Origin: Psococerastis gibbosa
Taxonomy: Eukaryota; Arthropoda; Insecta; Psocodea; Psocidae
Direction: 5' to 3'
DNA length: 64,000 nucleotides
Assembly: GCA_963971405.1 (NCBI GenBank)
Contig: OZ020490.1
Coordinates: 15,897,464 to 15,961,463 of the forward strand
Part shown: piece by piece, positions 12,774 through 26,600 of the stretch
Position numbering within the stretch: the stretch's first letter is position 1
Layout: each line of letters opens with the position of its first letter
Program-made: the position numbers and the translations under genes
The notes under the pieces: model-generated
Told to the model about the DNA's origin: nothing
Seen by the model: the letters and a program-made list of their open reading frames with translations, nothing else
Databases searched by the model: none

Positions 12774-13570
12774 AAGAACCGGTCCGAGTTTACTCGAACA
12801 TGCTTTCCAATTTATCAAAATTAGTAGACAGAGAAAATGAGTAATTTCATGGTAAATAATTTTCCTATGGTTAAATTTCCAATATTTCGGGGGGGGGGGG
12901 GGTGTCCACCTGACGTCACTCGTCACTGGTGGTGAGGTAAATTCTAGATAGATGAGACCAACACATTACCACACAGCAATACTGGCAGGGCACGCAATGC
13001 ATTTGAGCGTGAATTGTCTACCACTTTTTCAAAAAAACATTTTTTTGTACAAAACCAAAATACTTTTTTGGGAAAGCAACCTGTCCGGTTTCGTTACTCA
13101 ATTTAACACCTAGAACATACCTGAAGGTAGAAATCATCGATAGAAAGATGTCGTTTTAGGTCATTTTTCATTAAAATTTAGTCATTTTTATTTTTTTACC
13201 CCCAGAAGCAAACTATCAAGGGGCAAGCGACCCCCCGCATTTTATCAAGATTAACAACAACTACAATATATGTGAATTTGAAAGAAATCGTTGGAGCCAT
13301 TTTTGGGAAATAATTTTTTTAGACGTTTTTTGAAGTTTTTTGAAAATTAAAACCCCCCAAATTGAGTGAACCTACATGCCGAATTTCATCAAAATCGACC
13401 CAGTAGTTTGCCCGGAAATCGACGCACAGACAGACAGACAGACATTTCGTAAAAACCACTTTTTTGGGTTCCTGGGACCTTAAAACGTGTAAATCCGTTG
13501 AAATCTCGGAATCGAAAATTTCGACCGTCACAAAGCTTTCCTTATACTACGTATTAATTGGAAAGCAATA
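12774..13570 (+). repeat. Family-A repeat, copy 3
   Basis: Full-length copy with a small internal deletion before gtgaacctacatgccgaatt, so about 50 bp shorter than the others. Confidence 0.8.
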
Positions 13571-13639
13571 ACTCCTAATTATCTACAAGTAAACGTAGCT
13601 ACTACTTGTACATATTATTCGAATAAAGAAATCCGACAA

Positions 13640-13813
13640 CACATGGCCGTGCCCAGGGGGGTGGTCCAAGGGGTCCGGACCTCTCTCCCCCCCGAAATAA
13701 TTTTTTTTATATCTAAGTCTGTATTGTTTGAAGAATTCATCCATTAATTCATTAATAAATTACGTAAAAAAAATTTTGGATCCCCCGAAATCAAAACCTG
13801 GCACGGCCTTGCG
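13640..13813. repeat. Poly-G foldback element, copy 1
   Basis: ggccgtgcccagg...cctggcacggcc ends with C/G runs and a ttcatccattaattcattaa core. Matches 53804-53970 in the opposite orientation. Confidence 0.65.
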
Positions 13814-14465
13814 ACAACATACCCTTCCCGTTCTTTAATATAAGTAATGTATAAAAATAATAATATAATTGAAAAATCTTGCAGCTCAAAAATTAATAAG
13901 TTTTCCATCAATTACCAGAATTTTGATTATCCGGAAGTGGTTCAGCCCAAATTGTTTGGAATCGTTGGAGTTGTACTGTATATTATAACCCAGTTATACG
14001 GTTTCTGTCTGCATAATGCATATTGAAAGATCTGTGAGCATTTAATTTTACATAACACTTATGAAGTCATTCTTGAAATCAATATTCAGCCTCTGATAGG
14101 AGGATGAATCATTTCTTTAACCAGTCGGCCTTGATAAGTGTAACATTAGTGCATCGTCCTTGCCGCGAGGCTATTCCTCTTTCTTCTTACACGTGTCCCT
14201 CTGTTCCTTTTACGAGTACTTACGGAAGACCCCGCAGACGTTTCCCCCCGGAGAAATTATTTACGGCCGTTTTTTCAAGTGAAAACAGCCTTTTTAACAT
14301 TGGCTAGGTCGTGAAACGTCACAGACCCAATACGTTTAATTCCCAGTTGGGGTGTCTTAATGGAAAATTGAAAGCCAAGCTACAATATGACGTTTTGTTG
14401 CTATAGCCAATTCCATATTGTTCTAAACACGATTAGATCTTTTAAAATAGTTGTTCTTATTTCAG
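13814..14465. other. FAR upstream region
   Basis: About 650 bp before FAR exon 1. A less AT-rich patch at 14150-14300 could be unrelated or a 5' exon. I see no clear TATA or initiator. Confidence 0.35.
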
Positions 14466-14679
14466 AGCCATGGCACAGACTCAAGGGACCGAATCCTCGG
14501 TGGTCGAGTTCTTCGCCGATGGCCATATCCTCATCACAGGCTCCACAGGATTTATGGGTAAAATCCTGGTGGAGAAGCTCCTTAGAGTTTGTCGAGGGAT
14601 TAGTCATCTCTATCTCCTCATACGTGTCAAAAAGGGAAAAGATCCGACAGCGCGACTCAAAGAACTTTTTGACGACCCC
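14466..14679 (+). CDS. FAR exon 1 (coding from 14470)
   Basis: Acceptor cttatttcag, four untranslated bases, then 70 codons that include the N-terminal GxxGxxG nucleotide-binding motif (TGSTGFMG). The donor is gtaagt at 14680 after a complete proline codon (phase 0). Confidence 0.92.
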
Positions 14680-17600
14680 GTAAGTTACTTTTAATTTTAT
14701 TTACTACACCAGGGGCCTACTATGGAGATTCATTACCTTATTCTTGGGGTTAAAAATTTAAACCAAACAATTTTGAATAGCACTTTCCATTATAAAATTA
14801 TCTTGCTGACATTTTTAATCCCAGATTAAGATTATAAATGTAAACAAGATAATTTAATAATGGAAAGTGCTATTCAAAGTTGTTTTGTTTACATTTTTAA
14901 CCCCAAGAATAAGGTAATACTAATCGTTCTCAAAATGTGGTCGACGAACCCCTGGAGGTCCGCGGGCACCTGCCAGGCGCAAGTCCCATTTTTACCACTA
15001 GATATAATCAAATTAATTAGTCACGTAATTTTTGCTTTCCAATTTATACGTAGTATAAGGAAAGCTTTGTGACGGTCGAAATTTTCGATTCCGAGATTTC
15101 AACGGATTTACACGTTTTAAGGTCCCAGGAACCCAAAAAAGTGGTTTTTACGAAATGTCTGTCTGTCTGTTCGTCAATTTCCGGGCAAACTACTCAGTCG
15201 ATTTTGATGAAATTCGGCATGTAGGTTCACAAAAATCATACCTCGGGACCATTTTATTTTTATTTTGGGCTAACTCAATTTGGGGGGGGTTTTATTCTCA
15301 AAAAACTAAAAAAAAAGTCAAAAAAATCATTTCACAAAAACGGCTGCAACGATTTCTTTTAAATTCACATATATTGTAGTGGTTGTTAATGTTGATAAAA
15401 TGCGGGGGGTCGCTTGCCCCTTGATAGTTTGCTTCTGGGGGTAAAACAATAAAAATGACTAAATTTTAATGAAAAATGACTAAAAAATAATTTTTCTGCG
15501 ACATCTTTCTATCGATGATTTCTACCTTCAGGTATGTTTTAGGTGTTAAATTGAGTAACGAAATCGGATAGGTTACTTTCCCAAAAAAGTATTTGGTTTT
15601 GTAAAAAAAAAATGTTTTTTTGAAAAAATGATAGAAAATTCACGCTCAAATGCATTGCGTGCCCTGCCAGTATTGCTGTGTGGTAATGTGTTGGTCTGAC
15701 CTATCTAGAATTTACCTCGCCACCAGTGACGAGTGACATCAGGTGGATAACCCCCCCCCCCCCCCCCCGAGATATCGGAAATTTATCCATAGGAAAATTA
15801 TTTACCCTGAAATTACTCATTTTCTCTATCTACTAATTTTGATAAACTGGAAAGCATGTTCGAGTAAACTCGGACCGGTTCTTATATTTTTGTACTCTTT
15901 GTCAGTAACTTTGGTTGATGACTCGATATTTTTTTATAAGGGGGGGGGGGTTCTGGCTAATAAGGTTTGGAGTCCACGGAACTTTGGTATTTTTTAAGGG
16001 CAAATGAAAGTTTGAGAACCCCTGAACTACAAATTAATTTTACTGATAATAATCAAAAAAGATGTGGTTTGGGGCTCCGTCTTGCTGCTGTCCACACTCA
16101 CATAGGAACGATTAAATAAATGAACCGATGCGTATGGTCATTGAACTTTCACTCTCACGAAAAACTTCGTATTTATTACACAAACTATGGGAATAAGCGG
16201 GTCAGGTACGGCAGGATAACAAGTTATTACCAATATGTATTAGAAGGTAATTAAAAAAGACGAGCCACGCTTGAATTGCAGGTACTTGCACATTTAACCT
16301 TCGACCCTCAACATTTCTATTTCTATAGGCTATTATAAATTATAAACAATGATGATTTTATCAATAAATGGGTAGTAAATTTACGACATTTCACACTGTA
16401 CTAGCTCTAAATGAGAAATCAAAACGGCCTCCATTGTTTTATCTACATATTTGCCATAATCAGAAATGCAAATGCGTTATTCCGAGTTCCTGTCTAGGAT
16501 ACCTATACTTCTTAACGTAGCATCGTTTTCAGAACTGCAATGACTGAAATGAATGTACTTGTTTTTACATTATACCGTGAATATAGGTACTGTGCACACG
16601 TAAACAGAATAAGGAAAAATCGTCAAGTAGTCAGGTACTCATCATGTTATTGTATAAAGTATAAGTATAATATATGTCAGTCAACTCTTCTTCTCCCCGA
16701 GGTGAAGGAGTCTACCCTTAGGGTGCCTCAAGTTAACAAACAGACTCACTCCCCCTGACAGGTTGCTTAAAGCAGAAATGCAGAAAGCAGGCGTTGGAAA
16801 CAACAACAACAGTATAATATATTTTCCAATCATTAAAAATAGATTTTTTTATTTTCTTCTATAGCCACGGGCATTTGCCGTATCATACAGCCCGTATGTG
16901 ACTTAATTACAGGAAGCGTCATTAGTCAATTATTCCATATTGTTAGTTTATGAGATAGGTAGTTCATGATAGTTAGGTTAGGTTAGCAGTTAAGTTAGCT
17001 ATAATGTATGTATTTGTAATGGGTTAGGGAGTACGTGTTTTAACATATGAATACTTTAAGGGTAGGGCTGTTTGTTATATCTATTAGACGCCCATTCCAC
17101 CGACCGGCTAGGGCTATTTACAAAAACAGTGACGTGGTAGCAGACATTCAAGACTTAGGTGGCGTTTCCACCGACCTCGCATTGCAGAATGCAAATGACA
17201 TTGACGGAAATTAGAATTTTTCTTTTTATAGAAATCTATTAAAATGTTTGTACTTAACATATCCCATGACGTCATTTTTTAATTTTAGTTTGTTTGTGAT
17301 TTTGCTGTATGATCATTGATCAATTTTAACTATGGCATAGAAGAAAATAAACATTTCCGTCAATTCTGCAATGCGAGGTCGGTGGAAACCCCGCCTAAGT
17401 CTGGAATGTCTGCTACCACGTCACTGTTTTTATAATAAGCCCTAGCCGGTCGGTGGAATGGGCACCTTAGTAGGTTATTATAGGTATTAAGAGCTGTGGC
17501 GATTATTTTTAAACTTAACCTGGGATTAAAAATGTTTGTTTGTTTGTTTCCAACGCCTGCTTTCAGCATTTCTGCTTTAAGCAACCCTGTCAGCCTGGCG

Positions 17601-20600
17601 GGGGAAGTAAGTCGGTTTGTTAACTTGAGGCACCCTAAGGTGCCCATTCCATTGACCGGCTAGGGCTATTTCCAACAACGGTGACGTGGTAGCAGACATT
17701 CAAGACTTAGGTGGCGTTTCCACTGACCTCGCATTGTAGAATTGACGGAAATGTTTATTTTCCTCTATGCCATAGTTAAAATTGATCAATGATCATACAG
17801 TAAAATCACAAACAAACAAACTAAAATTGAAAAATGGCTTCATGGGATATGTTAATTACAAAAATTTTAATAGATTTCTATTTAAAAAAAAAAAAAACAT
17901 CCGTCAATGTCATTTGCAATCTGCAATGCGAGGTCGTTGGAAAGCTACCTAAGTCTTGAATGTCTGCTACCACGTCACCGTTGTTGGAAATAGCCCTAGC
18001 CGGTCAATGGAATGGGCGCCTAAGGGCAGACTCTTTCACCTTGGGGGAAGTGGATCTCCTGATTATAGTGGATTCCGAACCACTTGGGGAACATGGTAGT
18101 CACACGATTAATTCGGAGGAGACCAGGACTCGGCACGCACGTAGACTGACTGGTATAGTCTCAGCATGTTATCATGTCCCACCATGTTCCCCTGCCAACG
18201 CTGTGCACTTTACCAAGTTTGCCGCAGTTTGAAATATGCTGCTCTGCTCTCATAGATTCAACATGGTAAAGCTGTTGGCAGGGATTAAAAATGTAAACAA
18301 GATAATTCTAGAATAGAGAGTAATATTCAATATTGTTTTGTTTGCATTTTTAACCCCAAGAATAAGGTAATACTAAACGACATATTAGGCCCGCAGGAAG
18401 GTAGGCAGGCAGGAATTAGGTAGGAGTGCTGCCCATACTAATCGCCATAATTAAAACATTTGCATTTTTAGGTATTTGGAAAACTCAAAAAAGAATACCC
18501 AGATTTCCAGAAAAAAGTGTCAGTTATCCCCGGAGACTGTAGCACCCCAGGACTGGGCTTGACTGCGGAAGACAGACAAAACCTATCGGAGAAATTGACG
18601 CATGTCTTCCATGGGGCAGCGACAGTTCGATTCGATGAAAAATTACGACATGCCATTTCAGTTAACGTACAGGGAGTTAAGGAGATGCTCAAGTTCTGCC
18701 ACACTTGCACCAAGCTGAAGGTAAGCTTCAGGGCCCGTTCTAATAAAGTTTATCAGTAAGTCTGTTAGGTAGTAGACAGTTAGGTGGCTGGATGGTGCGG
18801 TGCTTAGGTACTGCACACTCTCGGGAGTTGAACTAGGCTCCTCTACCTCAGGGTGCGAGTAAGTTTGAATTTCAGTAGATGACAGTATAATGATTGATGA
18901 ATCCATTGGTAAAGGTAATAGTGTTAAACTATTTAACAAATGGTTAGTTGGACTTACATTGACTGTTGTGTTAATAGTCATTAGAGGCATGGGCCTCATT
19001 GTCATCGTAGAATTAGGGCGGAGGCCATTGTCAGGGGAAGGGGCGACGTTTCGGGATGATGGGAGTAGCACCCACTCCCAAAACGTCGCCCCGTACCCCT
19101 GACATTGTCAGACAATGGGTTCCGCACTAAATGGGGCCCATGCCTCTAATAACTATTAACACAATAGGCAATGTAAGTCCAACTAACCCTTTGTTAAATA
19201 TGATTGATGAAGATCCACTGCCAGAGTTATGGTAAGTAGTATTGCCAGGGGAAGGGGGGACGTTTCGGGAGTGGGATGATGAGAGTAGCACCCACTTCCG
19301 AAACGTCGCCCACCATGCGCGGATCTATGGAGCTGGGCTATGGGGGCCAGTGTTGCCAACCTCAAAAAACTAAAAAACCACAACTCGCCTAAAAAAAACA
19401 GTAGAAAGCGGTAGTTAAAGAAAAAAAGGCAGATTTCATAATTTTGCTCATATAATTAAATAATAAACAACTTTCTTAGTTACTAGAACTCACATCAATT
19501 AATATATTTATAATCACAGCAACATAAAACAAAAATCAAAGTAAAATTATTTTTCAGTTTCATTTTCAATTGCCTCATCTTCAATATTTTCACAATCATT
19601 TTTATTTTTAAAATCATACATATTTTTGTTGAATTTCTTCATGTGCTTTTCTGTGGCTTCGAATGAATAGCAATCAGTTATTTCGGATTTAGTGTGTAAT
19701 ACTCCTTTAATAGTTGTAGTCGATATTCTATTGCGTAATTTGGTTTTCATAATATTTATAGCAGAAAATAACCTTTCCACGGCGGCGCTGCTATGTGGTA
19801 GGCACAAAAGCTTCTTTACCAATTCACACAATGTAGGGAATGTTTGAGATTCGTCTCCATTTCTTAATTCTTGTACATGTTTCCAAAAGTCGATAATATC
19901 GGGAGTTTTGTTTTGGTCGAAAGAAAAATTTTCAAAATAGACGCCACAGGCGTGCATCAAAATATAAAGAAGATACTGCCATCTAGTGAACGCGAAAAAC
20001 AGTAGAAAATAGGAATGAAACAGAAAACATGGTCATCAATGTGAAAACAGCAAATCTACTGTTAAAACAGTAGGGTTGGTAACACTGATGGGGGCTATAG
20101 CCTCCCCCCCATTAGGGTCCTCAAAATGCGTAAAAACCCCACTATTTCAGTCCTATTTTTCAAAAATTGCATTAATTAACTATAATATAATACTCTTATT
20201 GCTCTGAAAATGCGTAAAACCACAATATTTCTGTCCTATTTAAAAAAAAAAAAAATCGAAATTTAATCTTAGCCCCCTTCTTGGTCTCATTCGAGATCCG
20301 CGCCTGTCGCCCACTACCCCTGACATTGTCAGACAACAATTTTCTTTAAATTCACATATGCATGTATATTGATTGTGGTAGTTATTAATATAAATAAAAC
20401 GCAATAGGTGGCATACCCCTTGATAGTTTGGTTCAGGGGGTTAAAAAAAATATATAGATTTTCATGAAAAATGACGAAAAAAAAACATTTCTCTGTGGAA
20501 CCTTTCTTTTGTACCTTCATTAGTTACACTTCGGCTAAGACAAATAACACATAATCTACAAAGTACTCGTAGTGCTCAAATTTTAACTGACAGATTGTTT

Positions 20601-23600
20601 TTCCTGCTTCAGTCTGTGCTTCATACTTCGACTGCCTATGCTAACTGTCCACTTCCCACCATTAACGAACAGTTCTACACTCCTCCTATACCTGGGGAAG
20701 GCGCCTTGAAGCTGTTGGAATGCTTGGATGATAAAAAACTTGAACTCATCACGCCTGAGTAAGTTCTTTATACAATAATTTACAATTATAACCGAAATAT
20801 GGTATAAAAATCATGGGCGTAGCTAGCCCAAAATTCTGGGGGGGGGGGCTGGAAACCCGAATGGGGGCCCCAACCTAAAGTAGCAAGCAAATACGAGGTT
20901 GTACGGGGTGTCCACAGGGACCATAAAAAAAACATGCATTAATGTGAAAATTACGAAAGCGAAATTAATATCTCTCATTTAGGCGGGGTTTCCACATACG
21001 TCAATGCTGAATGGTAAATATGGTTTTGACGTGGTAGCAGACATTTTTAGTATGTCTTTAATGTCTGCTAAAACGTCAATACCACATTGACCATTGACGT
21101 ATGTGGAAACCCTGCCTTATTAATGGATCAATACAGTAGTACATAATGTATATTTAAAGTTTAGTTTCAATCTTTTCTGTATTTGATCTATTTGAGACAC
21201 CAATATCCTAAAACTGGGACCTCGTGACAGTTGTCGCTCTCACTTCAAAACATTAAAAATCATGACAGCCCCAAGTCTGTACACATTTAGATGCATTTTA
21301 CATATCTTAAAGGCTGAGGTATGGGGAAATTTTAAACAAAACGGGGACACTCACACCTACAACGCGAGGCAACGGGGAGACCTTGTAAGGCCAGCACCAC
21401 GCACAGCCAAGTGTGAGCGACTGGATCCTATACCACAAGGTTTCGCCTACCTTAGATAACTCCCAATGGAACTGAGAGCGGCGAGAAATGCTACTAACTT
21501 CCCTAAATTGCTTAGAGATCTCTTAGAGAAAGCTGTCTACACTGTCACTGAGGCACTAGCACAATGATAATGACAGAACTACCCGATTTTGACGATTTTA
21601 CTTTATACTTTCTTGTCAATTACTTGTTGATTTACTTGTATAATTTAACAGATCTATATATTTATTTATTTATTTATATTTTAGGGGGTAGAGGGTCCCC
21701 CATTTTAAAAAATAATCTAGATTAGGTACTCCTGTAACAATTTGTTAATAACTGGTGGTGAATAGGGGCATGATGGTGGATCGGGTCAAAACTGCGGCGT
21801 ACGAGGGTAGCACTTAGGCGCATATTCCACCGACCGGCTAGGGCTAAATACAAATACGGTGACGTGGTAACAGACATTCAAGACTTAGGCGGGGTTTCCA
21901 TCGACCTCGCATTGCAGAATGCAAATGAAATTGACGGAAATGTTTGTTTTTCTTTTTATAGAAATCTATTAAAATGTTTGTAATTAACATATCTTTTCTT
22001 TTATTAGTTTGTTTGTTTGTGGTTTTACTCTATGATCATTGATCAATTTTAACTATGGCATAGAGTAAAACAAACATTTCCGTCAATGTCATTTGCATTC
22101 TGTAATGCGAGTTCCGTGGAAACCCCGCCTAAGTCTTGAATGTCTGTTACCACGTCACCGTATTTGTATTTAGCCCTAGCCGGTCGGTGGAATAAGCGCC
22201 TTAGCAACTAAAACTATGACTAAAATTAACTAATAGTAATTTCGACTGAACCCTCCACCCCCCCCCCCCTCTCTCTGAGTTCCTGGGTAAGACATTGAGG
22301 CTTAGAACCAAACAAGTACAAAATGTATGTTTTGACCTGATTCACCACCATTCACAGTATTAAGGCAGAACGACAAGAGCTGATGAAAAAAACTGTCTGT
22401 AATGTAGAGCGCATACAGTAGGAAGTTCTGGTCTGTTGCCCTCAGTATATACCAAAGTTACTAGATTAGAAAAAATTAGACAAATCGTGCGACGGACGAG
22501 GGCCATATTAGATTACCTCATACCTGACTGCGTGGTCTGCTTATATGGCTCGACATTGGTTAATTATTTAGGTCAAACTTATGCCTTCTACAAATAACCC
22601 CTTGATTCTGGGGCTGTTGACTGCACCACCTCCTGTTAACCAATGATCTTTCTGCAAGGGGCACGGGTGTGGCGGGAATTAGTTTCAGGTACCGTGTGAG
22701 GCTTTTTTTCGCATTGCTGGGGGGGGGGGGGGCACGTCGGCTCCCAGTTCCAGGTTTGTGCTAAAAAAAAAAACTTATAGCTGAAATTAAATTATCCCAG
22801 TATTTCAGCCTTATCCTTGATTCAACGCAAGATGTATCTAAAACTGATTAACTGTCTTTTGTACTGAGGTGTGTCTTAATAAAAATTGAAGAAAATTTAC
22901 TGCTTCTGCTGTTACTCTGTTGTGGTACGTTTTCCATTATTATTGCTTTCCAATTTATTTTATTTAAGCTACAAAATTTTTTCTTTTCATTCCACAATTG
23001 ACTATCACTCATAAAAAAAGATGAAGTAATGAGACAAGGTAGGGCGCACCAAAGGTCTTGTGGGGAGCGCAGCAGAAGTTAATTACGCCTCTGCTTGGAA
23101 CCGGTTATTACAGTTGTAGGTAAGACAAAGGGTTTGACCTTTTTATTAATATATACACTATATGCGTTTTGCCCTTCTGACCTCATGTTGTCAACCCCCA
23201 GACTCTTCTCAGAGTAATCTTAAGAGGGGGTTCACTTGAGTTACGCAATGATGAGAGGAATGACCCTTTCGTCAGTTACAAACAGGTGTTAAGTGTGTAT
23301 GGAAGCGGGAGAAGGGCTCTGATATTACTGTGAAAAATAAATTGTAACCCAAAATAGGTAAGCTGGTAGAGTAGGCCTTCAGGGCTAAAACTCGCCTAAT
23401 ATAAAGACGTTTTTCATTTCATTTATGGGGTCAGCAAGGCCTGCCAGTGACTCGGAGGCGGGTCGTTTGCCATTTATAAAGATGACCGTATGAGCCTGGA
23501 GTGGCCCAGACGCATACGAGACAACGGAATTTTCTCTCGTCAGTGAGGCTGATTTGCTGTTGCCTACCACATTGTTTGAAAATAATCACTTATTTGAGAT

Positions 23601-26600
23601 CATCATCAACCCAACAGGAATTGTTTTCGTTTGTAACTCATCGAAAATTGGCCATTTTCTCCATCGATTCTACAAGAAACGTACTATTGCAGTCGTTATG
23701 TGCACCGTCACTACACAAAGTATCTTAGTTACATGACTCGGCATAATTTGACCACAAATTGACAATAAATTCAGGCCTCGGGGCCACTTATTTAGGTGCG
23801 CACAACGGAATATACATCTAGGATGCACATTCATCTTAATAATATTTTATCGCTTTAAAAAAACCCGTTATAGGTTTTTAGGTCGTTCATTAGCGAAGAT
23901 ACACTCAACATATAATATTATGTATTGTTCCGCAGGCATACAGACACACCCTAGAGAGGGTAGTAATAAAGTAAATCACTCATACAGTCGCACAAATATA
24001 AAAAAAAAGTGGTAGACTGCAACCGAAATTAGAGGATATGGAAAACACTGGGCTTGGCGGAATTCGAACCCACGATCTACGCCTAACCGGGGCGTCGTCT
24101 TAACCGCTGGTCCAGCCCAGTTTTTTCCATATCCTCTAATTTCGGTTATAACGAGGAGGTTAACTCTTCAAGCAAAGTTAATTTAATGTCAGTGTTATAT
24201 ATACCATATATAATACTACAATGTATTGGTAGACTGCACTTAAATTGTTGAAACCGTATTGAAACTGAGGTTGATGATGCACCGGATAAAGAGAAAAAAT
24301 ACAAATTAAGATAATTAAATCACACGAAAAGTAAAATCTTTGTTAGTCCTGACGTCCTAACAGTGGCGCATGTCCTGCTGACTGGCCGGTCTACGCTGCG
24401 CTGGTCCCACAGCCCTTCTGCCACATCTAAACCACCTGCTCGGAAGAGACGAGAGGGTCATTCCATGGGGTTGATAACAACATGGCCGCGGAATCCCAGA
24501 AGGGCCAAGCGACCATTTAAGGCAGAGATATCAAAATATTTTAAAAACAAGGAATGGGTGTGTATTCTTCTTCTTTCTTTCTGCATGTAATTTTCCATCT
24601 CTCTCGGTCCTTCGCCTACCTCCTCAGCTCTTGGTACGTTCCGAGCACCTGCGTCCTCCTTCAGTTGATCCATGAATTCTTTCTTCGACCGTCCTCTTTT
24701 ATTGGTTCCTTCCACTGTGCCCTCAATGATGATGAGTACCAGATTTTCGTGTCTAAATAAATCACCTACCCATTTTGCTCTTTTACTTTTTATATGAGGT
24801 AGCAGTTGTCTCTCTTTTTCAATAGCCTCTTGCACTCTTTCATTCGTCACGTGGTCCCTTTAGCTCATCCGAAGCTTTCTTCTGTTACACCACTTTTCGA
24901 ACACTCCAAACCTCTTCAGTTCCTCATCTTTCTATTCTATACGAAATTACTTAATTGCTCGTTCCACAGTCACAAAGATATGAAAATGGCCGGATGCACC
25001 AAGAGTAAGAGCTTTACAGAAAATTACATTCTCTCTGTTATATTATAGCTCCAAAGAACCCCGATATACTGCATTTAACAAATTTCAAAGAAAAGTATTA
25101 AATCAACCGGGAGAATAGACAGCTTTTCGAAAAAGCTTAATCTTTCTTATGAATTTTTCATCTGATCACTTTCATATCTTTGAGACTGTGCAACTAGCAA
25201 TTAATTGTCAAAAATATACGCCCATTGCTTGTTTACAAAAGATTTTTAAATCTCACCACTAAAAAGAAAAAGAAAAAAGAAATACTATTTTACACCAGAA
25301 CGAAAATTCGACTATCCCAGTAAGGCGCCCATTCCACCGACCGGCTAGGGCTATTTACAAAAACAGTGACGTGGTAGCAGACATTCAAGACTTAAGCGGG
25401 GTTTCCACCGACCTCGCATTGCAGAATTGACGGAAATGTTTATTTTCCTCTATGCCATAGTTAAAATTGATCAATGATCATACAGTAAAATCACAAACAA
25501 ACTAAAATTAAAAAATGGCGTCATGGGATATGTTAAGTACAAACATTTTAATAGATTTCTATAAAAAGAAAAATTCTCATTTCCGTCAATGTCATTGTCA
25601 GGACATGTAGCGTAGTGGTACGGACTCTGACTTTCACACGAAAGGTTGTTGGTTCGAGTCCCACACTGGCTACATTTTCTGGCCATGCTTTGGAGGGCAT
25701 GTAGAGCAGGCGGTCCCGGGCCTTCCTAGTTGAGTATAAGAGAGGGCTTTACAGCCCTAACTCCGCTAGGTTGGCTAAGTAATAGAAACAATAAAAGTCC
25801 TTATTTATTTATTTATTTGCATTCTGCAATGCGAGGTCGGTGGAAACCTCACCTAAGTCTTGCATGTCTGCCACCACGTCACCGTTTTTGTAAATAGCCC
25901 TAGCCGGTCGGTGGAATGGGCGCCTAAGTAGGCTGGTCACTTTCCACGGAGATAAACCCAAGAACATGGAGCCACAAGGACCCCCGCGGGTATAATGTTC
26001 AGATGCCGCTTTGGCGAACTTAGTTTGATAATATAATAAAACACATATGATATAAATAATAGAATATTGTATTATATAATCCAATATTGCAATTTTGCAA
26101 ACACCAACGAACCGCGAATAAATTCACGGGCCGGCATTGTGGGCGCGAAAGATGGGCGTAGATCAAGGCCAGCATTATTCTTATAGTAAAATTAACACTT
26201 CCGGGTTCGTTGCATATAGTAGCAGGGCCGGCGCCAGATTTTTTTTACGCTGCAAATATTTCCAGACCCCCCCCCCCCCCCTCTGACTACGGCCTTGTAC
26301 AGTAGGTACAGAGAGATGCCACTATATCTAGTATACGCTGCAAATATTTCCAGACCCCCCCCCCCCTCTGACTACGGCCTTGTACAGTAGGTACAGAGAG
26401 ATGCCACTTTAAGTAAAAAATAATAAATACACTTTTTTGCTTCTATGCTAACAAGTAACCGGTACTTTAATTAAAGATAGCAGTCATAGGACCCCAAAAT
26501 CAAATGCTTTTCATTTTTTAATTCATTGACTCAGCAAGTTATTAAAAATTTGGCTCATTTAACTTGTAGAAGACTACTTCGTGCATCATATAAACGGGTA

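Noticed and set aside
23385..23570. 61-codon minus frame
   Set aside because: No recognisable domain, no flanking splice pattern, and part of it resembles a dispersed block near 27795.
24060..24120. Functional minus-strand tRNA gene
   Set aside because: It is repeated in diverged form at 56340 and 62580 within foldback arms; more likely a mobile tRNA-like unit.
25608..25672. tRNA gene with A and B boxes
   Set aside because: The sequence continues into a repeated body and ATTT tail shared with other copies, so it is a SINE head. I do not see a convincing cloverleaf.
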